From NCBI GenBank assembly GCA_041859945.1, contig JBFLGC010000002.1, forward strand, positions 41,372 to 105,371: DNA of 64,000 bases, read 5' to 3'. Both the position numbers and the translations under genes were made by a program. Each line of letters starts with the position of its first letter. The stretch's first letter is position 1. This document shows, one piece after another, positions 26,235 to 35,225 of this stretch. The stretch is from Tetragenococcus sp041859945. GTDB taxonomy: Bacteria > Bacillota > Bacilli > Lactobacillales > Enterococcaceae. The notes under the pieces are model-generated. The model saw only the letters and a program-made list of their open reading frames with translations, was not told the origin of the DNA and did no database searches.

Positions 26235-27170
26235 CTATCGTTCTGTATTTTCTTCGATCAATGCTGTCAGACGTTCTTCAAATGCTTTCGTGGCATCATA
26301 ACCCATCGTTTTAGCTCGGAAATTCATCGCTGCCACTTCAATTATGATAGCGACATTACGTCCCGTTTTTACCGGAATCTTGATTTGTGGAACAGTGACA
26401 TCAGCGATCTCTACCATCTCATCAGAAGTTCCCAAACGGTCGTAACGTCTATCTTTTTCCCACGTTTCTAAATACACGCATAGTTGTATTTGCATCGAAC
26501 CACGGACGGCACTGGCCCCAAACAGATTTAAAACATCGATGATCCCAATACCACGGATCTCAACCAAATGTTTTAAAATTTCAGGTGCTTCACCAATCAA
26601 GGTCAAATCATCTTTGCGATAAATGTCGACACGGTCATCGGCGATCAAGCGGTGTCCGCGTTTGATAAGTTCAAGTGCTGTTTCACTTTTACCGATCCCG
26701 CTATCACCTTGGATCAAAACGCCTAAGCCATAGACATCGACCAAAACCCCATGCACACTGGTCCGAGGTGCTAAACAACCATCCAAGTAACTAGAGATTT
26801 CACCTAATAATCGTGACGTCGAAATTTTCGAACTCAAAACAGCGATATTTTTTTCTTCACAGGCTTGGATCATTTCTGGAGGCACTTCAAGTCCTCTAGA
26901 AACGACAAAAGCGGGCGTATCCTCCATACACATTTTCCTTATGACCATCAAGCGTTCTTCAGGCATCATTTTTTGGGCAAAAGTGATTTCTTTATTTCCA
27001 AAAAGTTGCAAGCGATCATGCGAATAATAATTAAAATAACCTGTCAATTCAAGACCTGGACGTGAGACATCACCAGTCGTTATTTTTCGATTCAAGGCCG
27101 TTTCATTTCCAGTCACGATTTCAAGATTGATAGCTTTTACTAATTCACTGACTTTCACAGTTTCTGACAT
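26235..27170 (-). CDS. hprK: HPr kinase/phosphorylase
   Basis: Phosphorylates and dephosphorylates HPr on Ser46, creating the co-repressor of CcpA. The 311-residue protein has the HPrK N-terminal domain, the P-loop GDSGIGKSETALELIKRG near residue 155, and the family signature VEIRGIGIIDVLNLFGASAV near 205-225. A GGGGGA ribosome site precedes the ATG. It is the first gene of the hprK-lgt-gpsA-galU string. Confidence 0.96.
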   Translation of the reverse strand: MSETVKVSELVKAINLEIVTGNETALNRKITTGDVSRPGLELTGYFNYYSHDRLQLFGNKEITFAQKMMPEERLMVIRKMCMEDTPAFVVSRGLEVPPEMIQACEEKNIAVLSSKISTSRLLGEISSYLDGCLAPRTSVHGVLVDVYGLGVLIQGDSGIGKSETALELIKRGHRLIADDRVDIYRKDDLTLIGEAPEILKHLVEIRGIGIIDVLNLFGASAVRGSMQIQLCVYLETWEKDRRYDRLGTSDEMVEIADVTVPQIKIPVKTGRNVAIIIEVAAMNFRAKTMGYDATKAFEERLTALIEENTER

Positions 27171-27450
27171 TTTCGTCCCCCTATTCTATCTTCGTTTCTT
27201 GTTTATTCTATCATTTTATGTCCAAAGATACTAGAAAGGAAACTAAAATTTCACTTTTATCTAAACAACTGGTAACTTCTGACTTTCAACAACCATGATT
27301 TTTTATGGCTATTAGTTTTAGAAAGTAGCATCCATAGATTTATTTTCCCTCCATTTTAACAAGATCAGACCTTTTATGATTGTTACTTCGTCCTTTTGTG
27401 ACTAGTAGTAGAACTAAGTGTGATTTGATCTACTACATCTTATTCCAAGC

Positions 27451-27481
27451 AAAAAAGAGCCTAGTTATCTAGACCCTTTTT
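27451..27481 (-). terminator. Probable terminator of the activase-like gene
   Basis: Imperfect hairpin GGGTCTAGATAACTAGGCTC (minus strand) followed by six T residues just behind the stop codon of the 1,415-residue protein. The remaining 314-base gap 27171-27484 shows no gene or repeat that I can recognise, only AT-rich sequence serving hprK. Confidence 0.65.
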
Positions 27482-27484
27482 ACT

Positions 27485-30400
27485 TTATTCTACTACTGCA
27501 ATTTCTTTTTCCAATTCTTTATTTGCTGTTGCCATCATCAAACGGATCCGATTCAATTGGTTGACGATCGAAACCCCTGGATCATAATCGATGGCCGCGA
27601 TATTCGCTTGAGGATATTGACGGCGTAATTCTTTTAGGACACCTTTCCCAACAACGTGGTTTGGTAAACAGCCAAAGGGTTGCATACAAACGATATTATG
27701 CACACCACCTTTTAAAAGTTCGATCATTTCACCAGTCAAGAACCAACCTTCACCAGTATGATTACCGATCGATAGTACATGACTTGCGTCTTCGGCGATT
27801 TCATAGATTGAATGGATGCCATCAAAACGTTGGGACTCACTCAATGCTTTATGCATTGGTTTTTCGATTTCTTCAATGAACTTGATCGCAAATTCAGACA
27901 TTATTTTTGATTTATTAGAAGTCCCAATATTATCGCTTTTCCAAATTTGGTTGTATAAAGAGTAATTCATGAACCCAACGATATCTGGCACCACCGCTTC
28001 GGCACCTTCTGATTCCAATATGGAGACAACGTCATTATTGGCAATCGGTGAATATTTCACCAAGATTTCACCGACAACACCGACTCGTGGTTTACGAACA
28101 CCAGTGATCGGGATTTCATCGAACTCACGAATGATCTGTTTCATATTCTTGTTAAATTGAATAAAAGAGCCATTTTTGACATTCTTTCTGACTTTTGTCA
28201 GCCATTTTTGGTGCAAGGCATCCACCGAACCTTTTTCTACTTCATAAGGACGCGTTCGGTAAACCACGCGTTCAAATAAATCACCATAGATAAAGGCTAC
28301 AGCCACTTTCTTCAACATTGGAATACTAAATTTGAAACCAGGGTTTTGTTCGACCCCTTTATTCCCTAGCGAGATCGAAACAACTGGGACTTGCGGGAAG
28401 CCAGCTTCTTTTAAAGCTTTACGCAAAAGTGGAATATAGTTAGTCGCCCGACAACCCCCACCAGTTTGAGTCATCATAACGCTGGTATTATTGAGATCGT
28501 ATTGTCCACTTTCCAAGGCTTCGATCAATTGGCCGATCGAGATGATAGCTGGATAACAAGCATCATTATTGACAAACTTCAAGCCAACATTGATGGCTTG
28601 TCGATCTTGAGCTGGCAAATTGACGACATTGTAGCCAGACGCTTCAAGGGCTACATCTACTAGACCAGCTTGATGGATCGGACTCATCATTGGCAACAAA
28701 AGCGTATGTTTTTCTCGCATTTCTTTGGTAAAGACGATCTTTTCCGGCTCTTCAAAGCGACGTTGTGGCACAAAATTTTGTTTTTCACGCTCATTTACAG
28801 CTGCTTTAAGGGAACGTAACCGGATCCTGATCGCCCCAAGATTGGCTCCTTCATCGATTTTCAAAACAGTGTAGATCTTGCCATATTGTTCCATGATTTC
28901 TTGAACTTGATCGGTTGTTACAGCGTCAAGTCCACAACCAAAGGAATTTAGTTGCACCAATTCGAGATTTTTAGTTTTGGCCACGACTCTAGCCGCCGCA
29001 TAAAGACGAGAATGATAGACCCATTGATTGACGACCCGCAAATTTCCGACATCGCCTAAATGCGAAACACTATCTTCTGTCAAGACATGGAATCCTTCTT
29101 GGGTGATGACATCGGCGATCCCGTGATTGATTTCAGGATCCAAATGATAAGGACGTCCTGATAAAACCACTCCTTTTTCGCCTGTTTGATTCAGCATCAT
29201 CAAAGTTTCTTCGCCTTTTTCTTGAATGTCTTTCTTATAAGCCGCCATTTCTTCGTAGCCATGATGCAAGGCTTTAGTAATGTCACCTTCCGAGATCCCT
29301 AAATCGGCAAATGTTTCTGTCAACACTTTCGCAACAGATTCTTCATTGCCCAGATTTAGATAAGGATTATAATAATCGACTTTGCCATAACGGATATCAT
29401 CAACATTGTTTTTGATGACATCTGGATAACTTTGCACGATAGGACAATTGAAATGATTATCTGCTTTATCTGATTCTTGACGTTCAAAAATAACGCCTGG
29501 ATAAAAGATCTTGGGTACGCCTGAATCGATCAAAGCTTGGATATGTCCATGGACCATTTTAGCTGGATAACAGATCGTATCACTTGGGATCGTCTCAATA
29601 CCTTTTTCAAATAGATCTTTATTGGAACGAGGGGATAATTTTACTCGAAAGCCCAAATCTGTAAAGAAAGTATGCCATAACGGATAATTCTCATACATGT
29701 TCAATACCCGTGGAATACCGATTTCCCCACGAATCGCTTTTTTCTTAGTAAGTGCCGGATATTTGAATAAACGGCGGTATTTGTAATCGACTAAATTGAC
29801 TTTCTTTTTCTTCTTATCGATCTTGATCCGAGCACCGCGTTCACAACGATTCCCGGTAATGAAACGGCGTCCATCCGAAAACATCGTGACCGTCAGCAGA
29901 CAGTTATTTTCACATAAGCCACAATTGGTAAATTCTTTTTCAGAAGTAAATTCTTCCATTTCTTCCAAACTAAGCATAGTCGACTCAGTTCCAAACTCAT
30001 AATTATCTAAGGAAATCAAAGCCGCCCCATAGGCACCCATGAGCCCGGCAATCGAAGGCCGAACGACTTCTCGACCACTTACGAGTTCAAAGGCGCGTAA
30101 AACAGCTTCATTATAGAAAGTCCCGCCTTGACAAACGATTTTTTCACCAAGTTCTTCCGGTCGTCTGACCTTAATGACTTTATAGATGGCATTTTTTATG
30201 ACGGAATAGGAAAGTCCTGCTGAAATATCAGCGATCGTAGCTCCTTCTTTTTGGACTTGTTTCACTTTAGAATTCATGAATACGGTACAACGCGAACCTA
30301 GATCTACCGGTGCCTTTGATTTCAAAGCTTCTTTGGCAAAATCTTTGACATCATAATTCAAAGACTGGGCAAAGGTTTCAATGAACGACCCACACCCTGA

Positions 30401-31732
30401 AGAACAGGCTTCATTTAACTGGATCGAAGACAAGGCGCCGTCTTTGATCGTCATGGCTTTCATGTCTTGACCACCGATATCTAAGATAAAATCGACTCCT
30501 GGTTGGAAAAAATCAGCTGCTTTATAGTGCGCCATCGTTTCCACTTCGCCGATATCGATCTTCAAAGCACTTTTGATCAACTGTTCCCCATAACCGGTAA
30601 CAGTCGCTTTGCCGATAAAAATATCATAAGGAAGTTTTTGATAGAGGTCTTTTAACACACTCATTGTCGTTTCTAAAGGTTGCCCCTCATTATTTCCATA
30701 ATAAGAATAAAGAATGGCTCCTTCATCATCGATCAAAACTACCTTTGTTGTAGTCGAACCGGCATCGATGCCCAAAAAGCTGACGCCATGATAGCCGTCT
30801 AGTGAACGTTCTTTAGCAGTCGCTTTGTTATGTCGGTCATGAAATTCTTTTAATTCAGCTTCGTTTTTAAATAATGGCTCTAAGGTATCGTTAGCACTCA
30901 AAGCCTTTTGATCGCCATGTAACAAGCGATCCAATAATTCAGGAATATTGGTTGGCCCATTTTTTTCAGAATAAAAAGCCGCACCCATGGCTACATATAA
31001 TTGGGGATTTTCAGGAAAAATGACGTCCTCTGGTTTGATAGCCAATGTTTCAATAAAACGTTGGCGTAATTCAGACATGAAAAATAACGGACCACCCAAA
31101 AAGGCGATCTTGCCCTTTATTTTACGTCCTGAAGCAAGGCCGGTGATCGTTTGGTTGACAACTGCTTGAAAAATACTAGCAGCAATATCTTCTTTGGCTG
31201 CTCCTTCATTGATCAATGGTTGCACGTCAGTCTTAGCAAAAACGCCACAACGAGAGGCGATCGGATAGATCTGTTGGTAATTTTTAGCTAGTTCATTCAA
31301 GCCGTTCGCATCTGTTTTTAAAAGAACTGCCATTTGGTCGATAAAAGCCCCGGTCCCACCGGCACAACTACCGTTCATCCGTTGTTCTAGTGAGCCTTCA
31401 AAAAAGGTGATCTTCGCATCTTCACCACCCAGTTCGATGACAACATCGGTCTCTGGGATAACTTCTTCAACTGTTTTAGTACAAGCGATCACTTCTTGAA
31501 CAAAAGAGATCTCCAAAACATCCGCTAAGCCCATCCCACCAGATCCTGTGATCGACATCGTCAATTCTTGATCACCAATGACACCTTCAGCTTCCAGAAG
31601 GATCTTCTCTGAAGCTTTTTTCACATCAGAAAAATGTCGTTCATATTTAGAAAAAAGCAAATTCTGAGCTTCATCCATAATCACTAATTTAACTGTAGTC
31701 GATCCTACATCGATTCCTGCGCGTAGTTTCAT
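27485..31732 (-). CDS. Giant fused acyl-CoA dehydratase activase-related protein
   Basis: A protein of about 1,415 residues. Two BadF/BcrA-type ASKHA ATPase modules stand in tandem: the first with GIDVGSTT at residues 6-13 and cluster cysteines near 122 (NGSCAGGTGAF) and 162 (ASRCGVF), the second with GIDAGSTT near 322 and cysteines near 443, 447 and 482. A cysteine cluster (NCGLCENNCLL, near 604-611, and NRCERG near 630) follows, then a long HgdB/DUF2229-like region with DTICYPAKMVHGH and GGGCRATNYI. Known homologues drive ATP-dependent low-potential electron transfer to 2-hydroxyacyl-CoA dehydratases or double-cubane proteins. No dehydratase genes are adjacent. The start at 31732 follows a GTGAGAGTG ribosome site. 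A divergent TetR gene lies upstream. Confidence 0.85.
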   Translation of the reverse strand: MKLRAGIDVGSTTVKLVIMDEAQNLLFSKYERHFSDVKKASEKILLEAEGVIGDQELTMSITGSGGMGLADVLEISFVQEVIACTKTVEEVIPETDVVIELGGEDAKITFFEGSLEQRMNGSCAGGTGAFIDQMAVLLKTDANGLNELAKNYQQIYPIASRCGVFAKTDVQPLINEGAAKEDIAASIFQAVVNQTITGLASGRKIKGKIAFLGGPLFFMSELRQRFIETLAIKPEDVIFPENPQLYVAMGAAFYSEKNGPTNIPELLDRLLHGDQKALSANDTLEPLFKNEAELKEFHDRHNKATAKERSLDGYHGVSFLGIDAGSTTTKVVLIDDEGAILYSYYGNNEGQPLETTMSVLKDLYQKLPYDIFIGKATVTGYGEQLIKSALKIDIGEVETMAHYKAADFFQPGVDFILDIGGQDMKAMTIKDGALSSIQLNEACSSGCGSFIETFAQSLNYDVKDFAKEALKSKAPVDLGSRCTVFMNSKVKQVQKEGATIADISAGLSYSVIKNAIYKVIKVRRPEELGEKIVCQGGTFYNEAVLRAFELVSGREVVRPSIAGLMGAYGAALISLDNYEFGTESTMLSLEEMEEFTSEKEFTNCGLCENNCLLTVTMFSDGRRFITGNRCERGARIKIDKKKKKVNLVDYKYRRLFKYPALTKKKAIRGEIGIPRVLNMYENYPLWHTFFTDLGFRVKLSPRSNKDLFEKGIETIPSDTICYPAKMVHGHIQALIDSGVPKIFYPGVIFERQESDKADNHFNCPIVQSYPDVIKNNVDDIRYGKVDYYNPYLNLGNEESVAKVLTETFADLGISEGDITKALHHGYEEMAAYKKDIQEKGEETLMMLNQTGEKGVVLSGRPYHLDPEINHGIADVITQEGFHVLTEDSVSHLGDVGNLRVVNQWVYHSRLYAAARVVAKTKNLELVQLNSFGCGLDAVTTDQVQEIMEQYGKIYTVLKIDEGANLGAIRIRLRSLKAAVNEREKQNFVPQRRFEEPEKIVFTKEMREKHTLLLPMMSPIHQAGLVDVALEASGYNVVNLPAQDRQAINVGLKFVNNDACYPAIISIGQLIEALESGQYDLNNTSVMMTQTGGGCRATNYIPLLRKALKEAGFPQVPVVSISLGNKGVEQNPGFKFSIPMLKKVAVAFIYGDLFERVVYRTRPYEVEKGSVDALHQKWLTKVRKNVKNGSFIQFNKNMKQIIREFDEIPITGVRKPRVGVVGEILVKYSPIANNDVVSILESEGAEAVVPDIVGFMNYSLYNQIWKSDNIGTSNKSKIMSEFAIKFIEEIEKPMHKALSESQRFDGIHSIYEIAEDASHVLSIGNHTGEGWFLTGEMIELLKGGVHNIVCMQPFGCLPNHVVGKGVLKELRRQYPQANIAAIDYDPGVSIVNQLNRIRLMMATANKELEKEIAVVE

Positions 31733-31756
31733 TTTGATCACTCTCACTTTTTTACA

Positions 31757-31784
31757 ACAATTTGTTGGTTATTGAACAAGTTGT
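31757..31784. promoter_or_regulatory. Candidate TetR operator between activase gene and tetR
   Basis: ACAATTTGTT (31757-31766) and AACAAGTTGT (31775-31784) form a 10-bp inverted repeat with one mismatch and an 8-base centre. It lies 25 bases upstream of the activase start within the divergent intergenic region. Assignment to the adjacent TetR protein is inference. Confidence 0.55.
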
Positions 31785-31903
31785 CTGATATACTACTTAT
31801 ATACAGTTTAAATGTGGATTGTGGGAAAATCAACAAACAATCTTTTCCTGTTTGTGATTTAAACAACGAAAATAACAAAAATGTTTACTAAGTGGTGAAA
31901 AAA

Positions 31904-32512
31904 ATGACAAAAAAAATCGATCTACGTGTAAAAAGGACCCAAAAAATGATCGTTGAAGCTTTCATGGCACTTGTTGCTGAAAAAGGCTATGAGGCTGTTT
32001 CTGTCCAGGATATCGCGGATCGCGCGATGATTAATCGGGCTACTTTCTACGCCCATTTCAGAGATAAACAAGATCTTTATGATGCGATTTTCGATGCCGC
32101 CCTGGATAAAATCAGTATCTTTTTCGATCCTGAAAAGCTAGTCAGTGGCAACACGATCCAAGTTCGCAAAATCGAGAAAATTTTGACGCAAATCTATGAA
32201 GTCATTTATTTGAAGCGGGATTTTTATTTAACGATTTTAAATGGTAGTTCTACTGAACCCTTTCGTGAAAGATTAGCTAAAATATTGTATGAACGTTACA
32301 ACGATATCTTCAATCGATTGAAGATCACTGAAAATGAAATGGAGATCCCTATCGATTTTATCATCGAGTATATGTCCTCTATTTTTATGGGTACCTTGCA
32401 CTGGTGGATCACTCACGATTCTGAAATGACGGCCGAACAATTGGCTAAATTGGTCATTAAATTGATCGGTAATGGCCACTTGACCGTTATGGGGATCGAA
32501 ATTGAAAAATAA
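31904..32512 (+). CDS. TetR/AcrR-family transcriptional regulator
   Basis: A roughly 203-residue regulator with the TetR helix-turn-helix at residues about 20-55 (VSVQDIADRAMINRATFYAHFRDKQDLYD) and an all-helical ligand-binding C-terminus of the kind seen in DhaS-like TetR proteins. Start chosen at the ATG at 31904, six bases after AGTGGTG; in-frame GTG codons at 31892 and 31895 overlap that ribosome site. It is divergent from the giant activase-like gene and probably controls it through the palindrome at 31757-31784. Its ligand is unknown. Confidence 0.87.
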   Translation: MTKKIDLRVKRTQKMIVEAFMALVAEKGYEAVSVQDIADRAMINRATFYAHFRDKQDLYDAIFDAALDKISIFFDPEKLVSGNTIQVRKIEKILTQIYEVIYLKRDFYLTILNGSSTEPFRERLAKILYERYNDIFNRLKITENEMEIPIDFIIEYMSSIFMGTLHWWITHDSEMTAEQLAKLVIKLIGNGHLTVMGIEIEK

Positions 32513-32589
32513 CAAGAACGGCTTTATTATTTTTCACATACTCCTAGAAACAAGGAACCTGCCGATTTATTTAGTGCTTGCACTAAATT

Positions 32590-32626
32590 AAAAAAGCTGA
32601 CTTCTCAGCCTAAGTCAGCTTTTTTG
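32590..32626 (+). terminator. Terminator after tetR
   Basis: AGCTGACTT / AAGTCAGCT stem (32595-32603 and 32612-32620) flanked by A5 and T6. A smaller perfect hairpin, ATTTAGTG-CTTG-CACTAAAT, lies just upstream at 32569-32588. Confidence 0.85.
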
Positions 32627-32649
32627 TTAGATTTCTTGTTCCCGTTCGT

Positions 32650-32775
32650 CCTCATATGTCTCTTCTTTTTTATTTTTGGATCACTTCACGCTGTCATAGG
32701 TCCCTTCTTTTCCATTCTTGGATCACTTCACACTGTCATATGTTCTTTCTTTTCTATTCTTGGATCCTTTACTAT
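32650..32775. repeat. Tandem repeat of about 43 bp, three units
   Basis: Units built around TTGGATCACTTCACGCTGTC and TCATATGTCTCTTCTTTTT recur at about 32652, 32694 and 32736 with small differences. The CTGTCATATG..CTTTCTTTTT core also appears twice inside repeat copy C (16676-16745). The block lies between the tetR terminator and the terminator of liaZ, and fills most of the 331-base non-coding stretch 32513-32843. The short plus-strand ORFs here are repeats read as protein and have no ribosome site. Confidence 0.62.
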
Positions 32776-32809
32776 CTGCCTATCCTTTTCTCTCAAGCTC
32801 TCTCCACAA

Positions 32810-32836
32810 AAAAAGCTACCATTTGGCAGCTTTTTA
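32810..32836 (-). terminator. Terminator of the liaXYZ operon
   Basis: AAGCTGCCA-AAT-GGTAGCTT (minus strand) followed by a T run, directly behind the liaZ stop. Confidence 0.82.
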
Positions 32837-32843
32837 GGGGAAA

Positions 32844-33197
32844 TCAATTCTTATCCATATTATGCTCAGTAACGATCGTATTGACGACTGTCATGATGAT
32901 CGCTACGATCAAGGCGGCACCAAACGAAGAGAGGGCAAAATTTTGTTGACCAACAAAAGCTGCCGTCATCTGTAGCATCGCCGCATTGATCACAAAACTG
33001 AATAAGCCAAGTGTCAATATCGTTAAGGGCAAAGACAACAAGTTTAAAATCGGTTTGATAAAACCATTTAATAAAGAAAGGACAAAACTAGCTAGTAGAG
33101 CCATCCAAAAACTACGCACATAAATCATATCAGGCAGTAAGACGGACAAAGAAATGAAGATCAGCATATTGACTAGTAGGCGTTGGATATATCCCAC
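32844..33197 (-). CDS. liaZ: LiaZ-like membrane protein (phage holin 4_2 superfamily fold)
   Basis: A 117-residue protein with four predicted membrane helices and the pattern NGFIKPILNLLSLPLTILTLGLF, typical of the Mycobacterial/phage holin 4_2 superfamily. It starts with GTG and overlaps the stop of the PspC gene (TAGTG). The arrangement DUF4097 protein - PspC protein - holin-like protein is that of enterococcal liaXYZ, where the locus acts in the response to daptomycin and antimicrobial peptides; LiaZ itself has no defined activity. It is not evidence of a prophage. Confidence 0.78.
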   Translation of the reverse strand: MGYIQRLLVNMLIFISLSVLLPDMIYVRSFWMALLASFVLSLLNGFIKPILNLLSLPLTILTLGLFSFVINAAMLQMTAAFVGQQNFALSSFGAALIVAIIMTVVNTIVTEHNMDKN

Positions 33198-33508
33198 TAG
33201 AAATCACTCCAGTCATCTTCGTCTACTTTTTCTGCTTCCTTGCGTGGTTTTTGTTTCTTTCCAGATCCGTTGTTACTATGGTAGTATTTATTATTGTGGC
33301 CATAAAAATCATTACGACTTCCGTGATCACTAGGGATCAAGATCGCTAGCAAAATATAGAGAAACACCGGCGAACCAACACCCATAAGTGTAATGAAAAC
33401 GTAAATGATACGGACGATCGTGGCATCGATATTGAAGTATTCAGCGATACCAGCAAGGGTCCCCGTCAAGACCACATTTGTTTTGGATTTTGTTAATTTC
33501 TTTTTCAT
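33197..33508 (-). CDS. liaY: PspC-domain protein, LiaY-like
   Basis: A 103-residue protein whose first 65 residues are a PspC domain: a short basic cytoplasmic segment, GTLAGIAEYFNIDATIVRIIYVF and a membrane helix around VFLYILLAILIPSD. The rest is a polar, basic tail (KKQKPRKEAEKVDEDDW). In enterococci LiaY links the LiaX sensor to anionic phospholipid redistribution during daptomycin stress. It lies about 70 bases downstream of liaX and overlaps liaZ. Confidence 0.82.
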   Translation of the reverse strand: MKKKLTKSKTNVVLTGTLAGIAEYFNIDATIVRIIYVFITLMGVGSPVFLYILLAILIPSDHGSRNDFYGHNNKYYHSNNGSGKKQKPRKEAEKVDEDDWSDF

Positions 33509-33580
33509 TCATTTCACCTTCTTCATAAAAGAGTTGTCTGTTAAAAACAGATCTCGTTTCTGTAAGTTTATCTTATTTAC

Positions 33581-35101
33581 TCAATTCTCGCTATCTTTAA
33601 GGTAGATATTCCCAGTAGTCGTCGACAGATCGACTTGTGCCATTTGATCTTCCAAACGACGAAATTGTAAGAATTGATTCATACGTTCTTTTTTCTGACG
33701 GATGATGTCGTAATCGCTCAATCGACTATTGACTGAGCCCAAACTCGTTTTGGCGGTACCTTCAAGTCCTAAGTCTTTAGGAAAAGCTACTTTGACATTA
33801 CCATTAACTGAAGAAGCTTCTAGTCGCGCCAATTGCTTCTCCTTTAAAGTCATCCGAATATCCCCGTTTACGATCGAAATACTGACGTGTTCTGGTGTAG
33901 CCGTCATTGATACCCCACCATTGACCGTTTCGATGATCGAATCGATGATATCGCCCGATTTGACTTCAATGTCCCCATTCACACCTTCGACTTCTAACAT
34001 CGTGGCTTGAAGCTCGTCGATATCAATGTCGCCATTGGTCGATTTCAAGAAAATATCTTTCACTTCTAAACCAGTAACATCGATGTCGCCATTGAGTAAT
34101 TTTACCGAAACATAGTCATACATACGACTTGGCAAATAAAAATCTAGGTCAGCGGCCACACGTTTGTTAGGGATTTGGAAAGAAATGTGATCTTCATCGA
34201 CCATGATTTGACTCCGACTTTCAAAGGCAGCTTCAGGGGTCGCTTCATCCATTTTACCATATAATTTGATAGCTGCTTCTACTTTGACATCCGGTCGATC
34301 CCAAATGTGGAAAGCAACTGCACCATTAGCCAGCTTGACATCAATGATCGTCGCTGTAACGTCCGAAAATTCAAAGGTCTTTTCAAATTTAGTTGTGGCC
34401 ACTCCAGGAACACGGAAGTTAACATCTTTCCATTCCATGTTTTCAGATACCGTATCGATGGTTTTCTTCAAAAACCGTCCTAATTGTGAACCAGCTTCTG
34501 ACATTTTGTCACCCATCTGATTCAAGGTGTCTGTCGCTTGTTCCTTCCAGTCCTCTGGGATATCCATTTTCTTGGTGAATTGTTCCTTCTTTTGATCCCA
34601 TTGATCATGACGGATCGTTTTTAATTCCGCTTCAAGTTTAGTGCGACGTTCTTTTAAAGTATCCAATTTACCGTCCAAAACTTGGATCTCAGCCTCTAAT
34701 TCTTGACGTTTTTGCAAATCTTTTTCGTCAAATTCATCCAACTCTTCTTTAGTGTTTAGTTCCATCAAAGCTTCGTGGTGTTCACTGAGTGTGTCTTTCA
34801 AGTCGTCGATTTCTTCATTGACTTCATCCAAATGTGCCGAAGCGATATTCGCTCTTTCAGCCAATTTTTCTAACATCTCTTCAAAGTTTTGACGTTCTTC
34901 TGACGTATCCTCAGTTTCAGATTCATCTGTATCTTCAAAAGTATCTTGCTTAGCCCGCTTTTCTTCGCTGACTTTTTCAGCTTCTTTTTTGATTTGTGAC
35001 TCATCTTTTTCTTTGGCGATTTCTTCTAATAAATCCAAGGCTTCTTCCGGAGAAAGTACACCTTTTTTTACTAGATCCAAAATACGTTCTCTTTCGTTCA
35101 T
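33581..35101 (-). CDS. liaX: LiaX-like DUF4097 surface/stress protein
   Basis: A 506-residue protein. The N-terminal 30 residues (ERILDLVKKGVLSPEEALDLLEEI) form the short two-helix domain found in LiaX and related proteins. Residues about 30-190 are charged coiled coil (LKDTLSEHHEALMELNTKEEL, shown in part). From about 230 to the end is a DUF4097 beta-helix with repeated VNGDI/TNGDI/VNGNV turns. In Enterococcus faecalis LiaX is exported, binds daptomycin and antimicrobial peptides, and tunes the LiaFSR response; I infer the same here from domain order and the downstream liaY-liaZ pair. No signal peptide is evident, as in known LiaX. liaFSR is not in this window. Confidence 0.82.
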   Translation of the reverse strand: MNERERILDLVKKGVLSPEEALDLLEEIAKEKDESQIKKEAEKVSEEKRAKQDTFEDTDESETEDTSEERQNFEEMLEKLAERANIASAHLDEVNEEIDDLKDTLSEHHEALMELNTKEELDEFDEKDLQKRQELEAEIQVLDGKLDTLKERRTKLEAELKTIRHDQWDQKKEQFTKKMDIPEDWKEQATDTLNQMGDKMSEAGSQLGRFLKKTIDTVSENMEWKDVNFRVPGVATTKFEKTFEFSDVTATIIDVKLANGAVAFHIWDRPDVKVEAAIKLYGKMDEATPEAAFESRSQIMVDEDHISFQIPNKRVAADLDFYLPSRMYDYVSVKLLNGDIDVTGLEVKDIFLKSTNGDIDIDELQATMLEVEGVNGDIEVKSGDIIDSIIETVNGGVSMTATPEHVSISIVNGDIRMTLKEKQLARLEASSVNGNVKVAFPKDLGLEGTAKTSLGSVNSRLSDYDIIRQKKERMNQFLQFRRLEDQMAQVDLSTTTGNIYLKDSEN

Positions 35102-35225
35102 GGAAATTGCCTCCTTTAAGCAACTTATTTTGCAAGTTTTCCTTACAAGAACTATTATGCCTTATTTCTTCAAAAATAGCATAGGTCTTAAGTACGAATT
35201 TCAGCTCGGTCGCAAGACTTTTTCC

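Noticed and set aside
32844..33197. Holin-like protein as a sign of prophage
   Set aside because: The gene belongs to the liaXYZ arrangement and no other phage genes are nearby.
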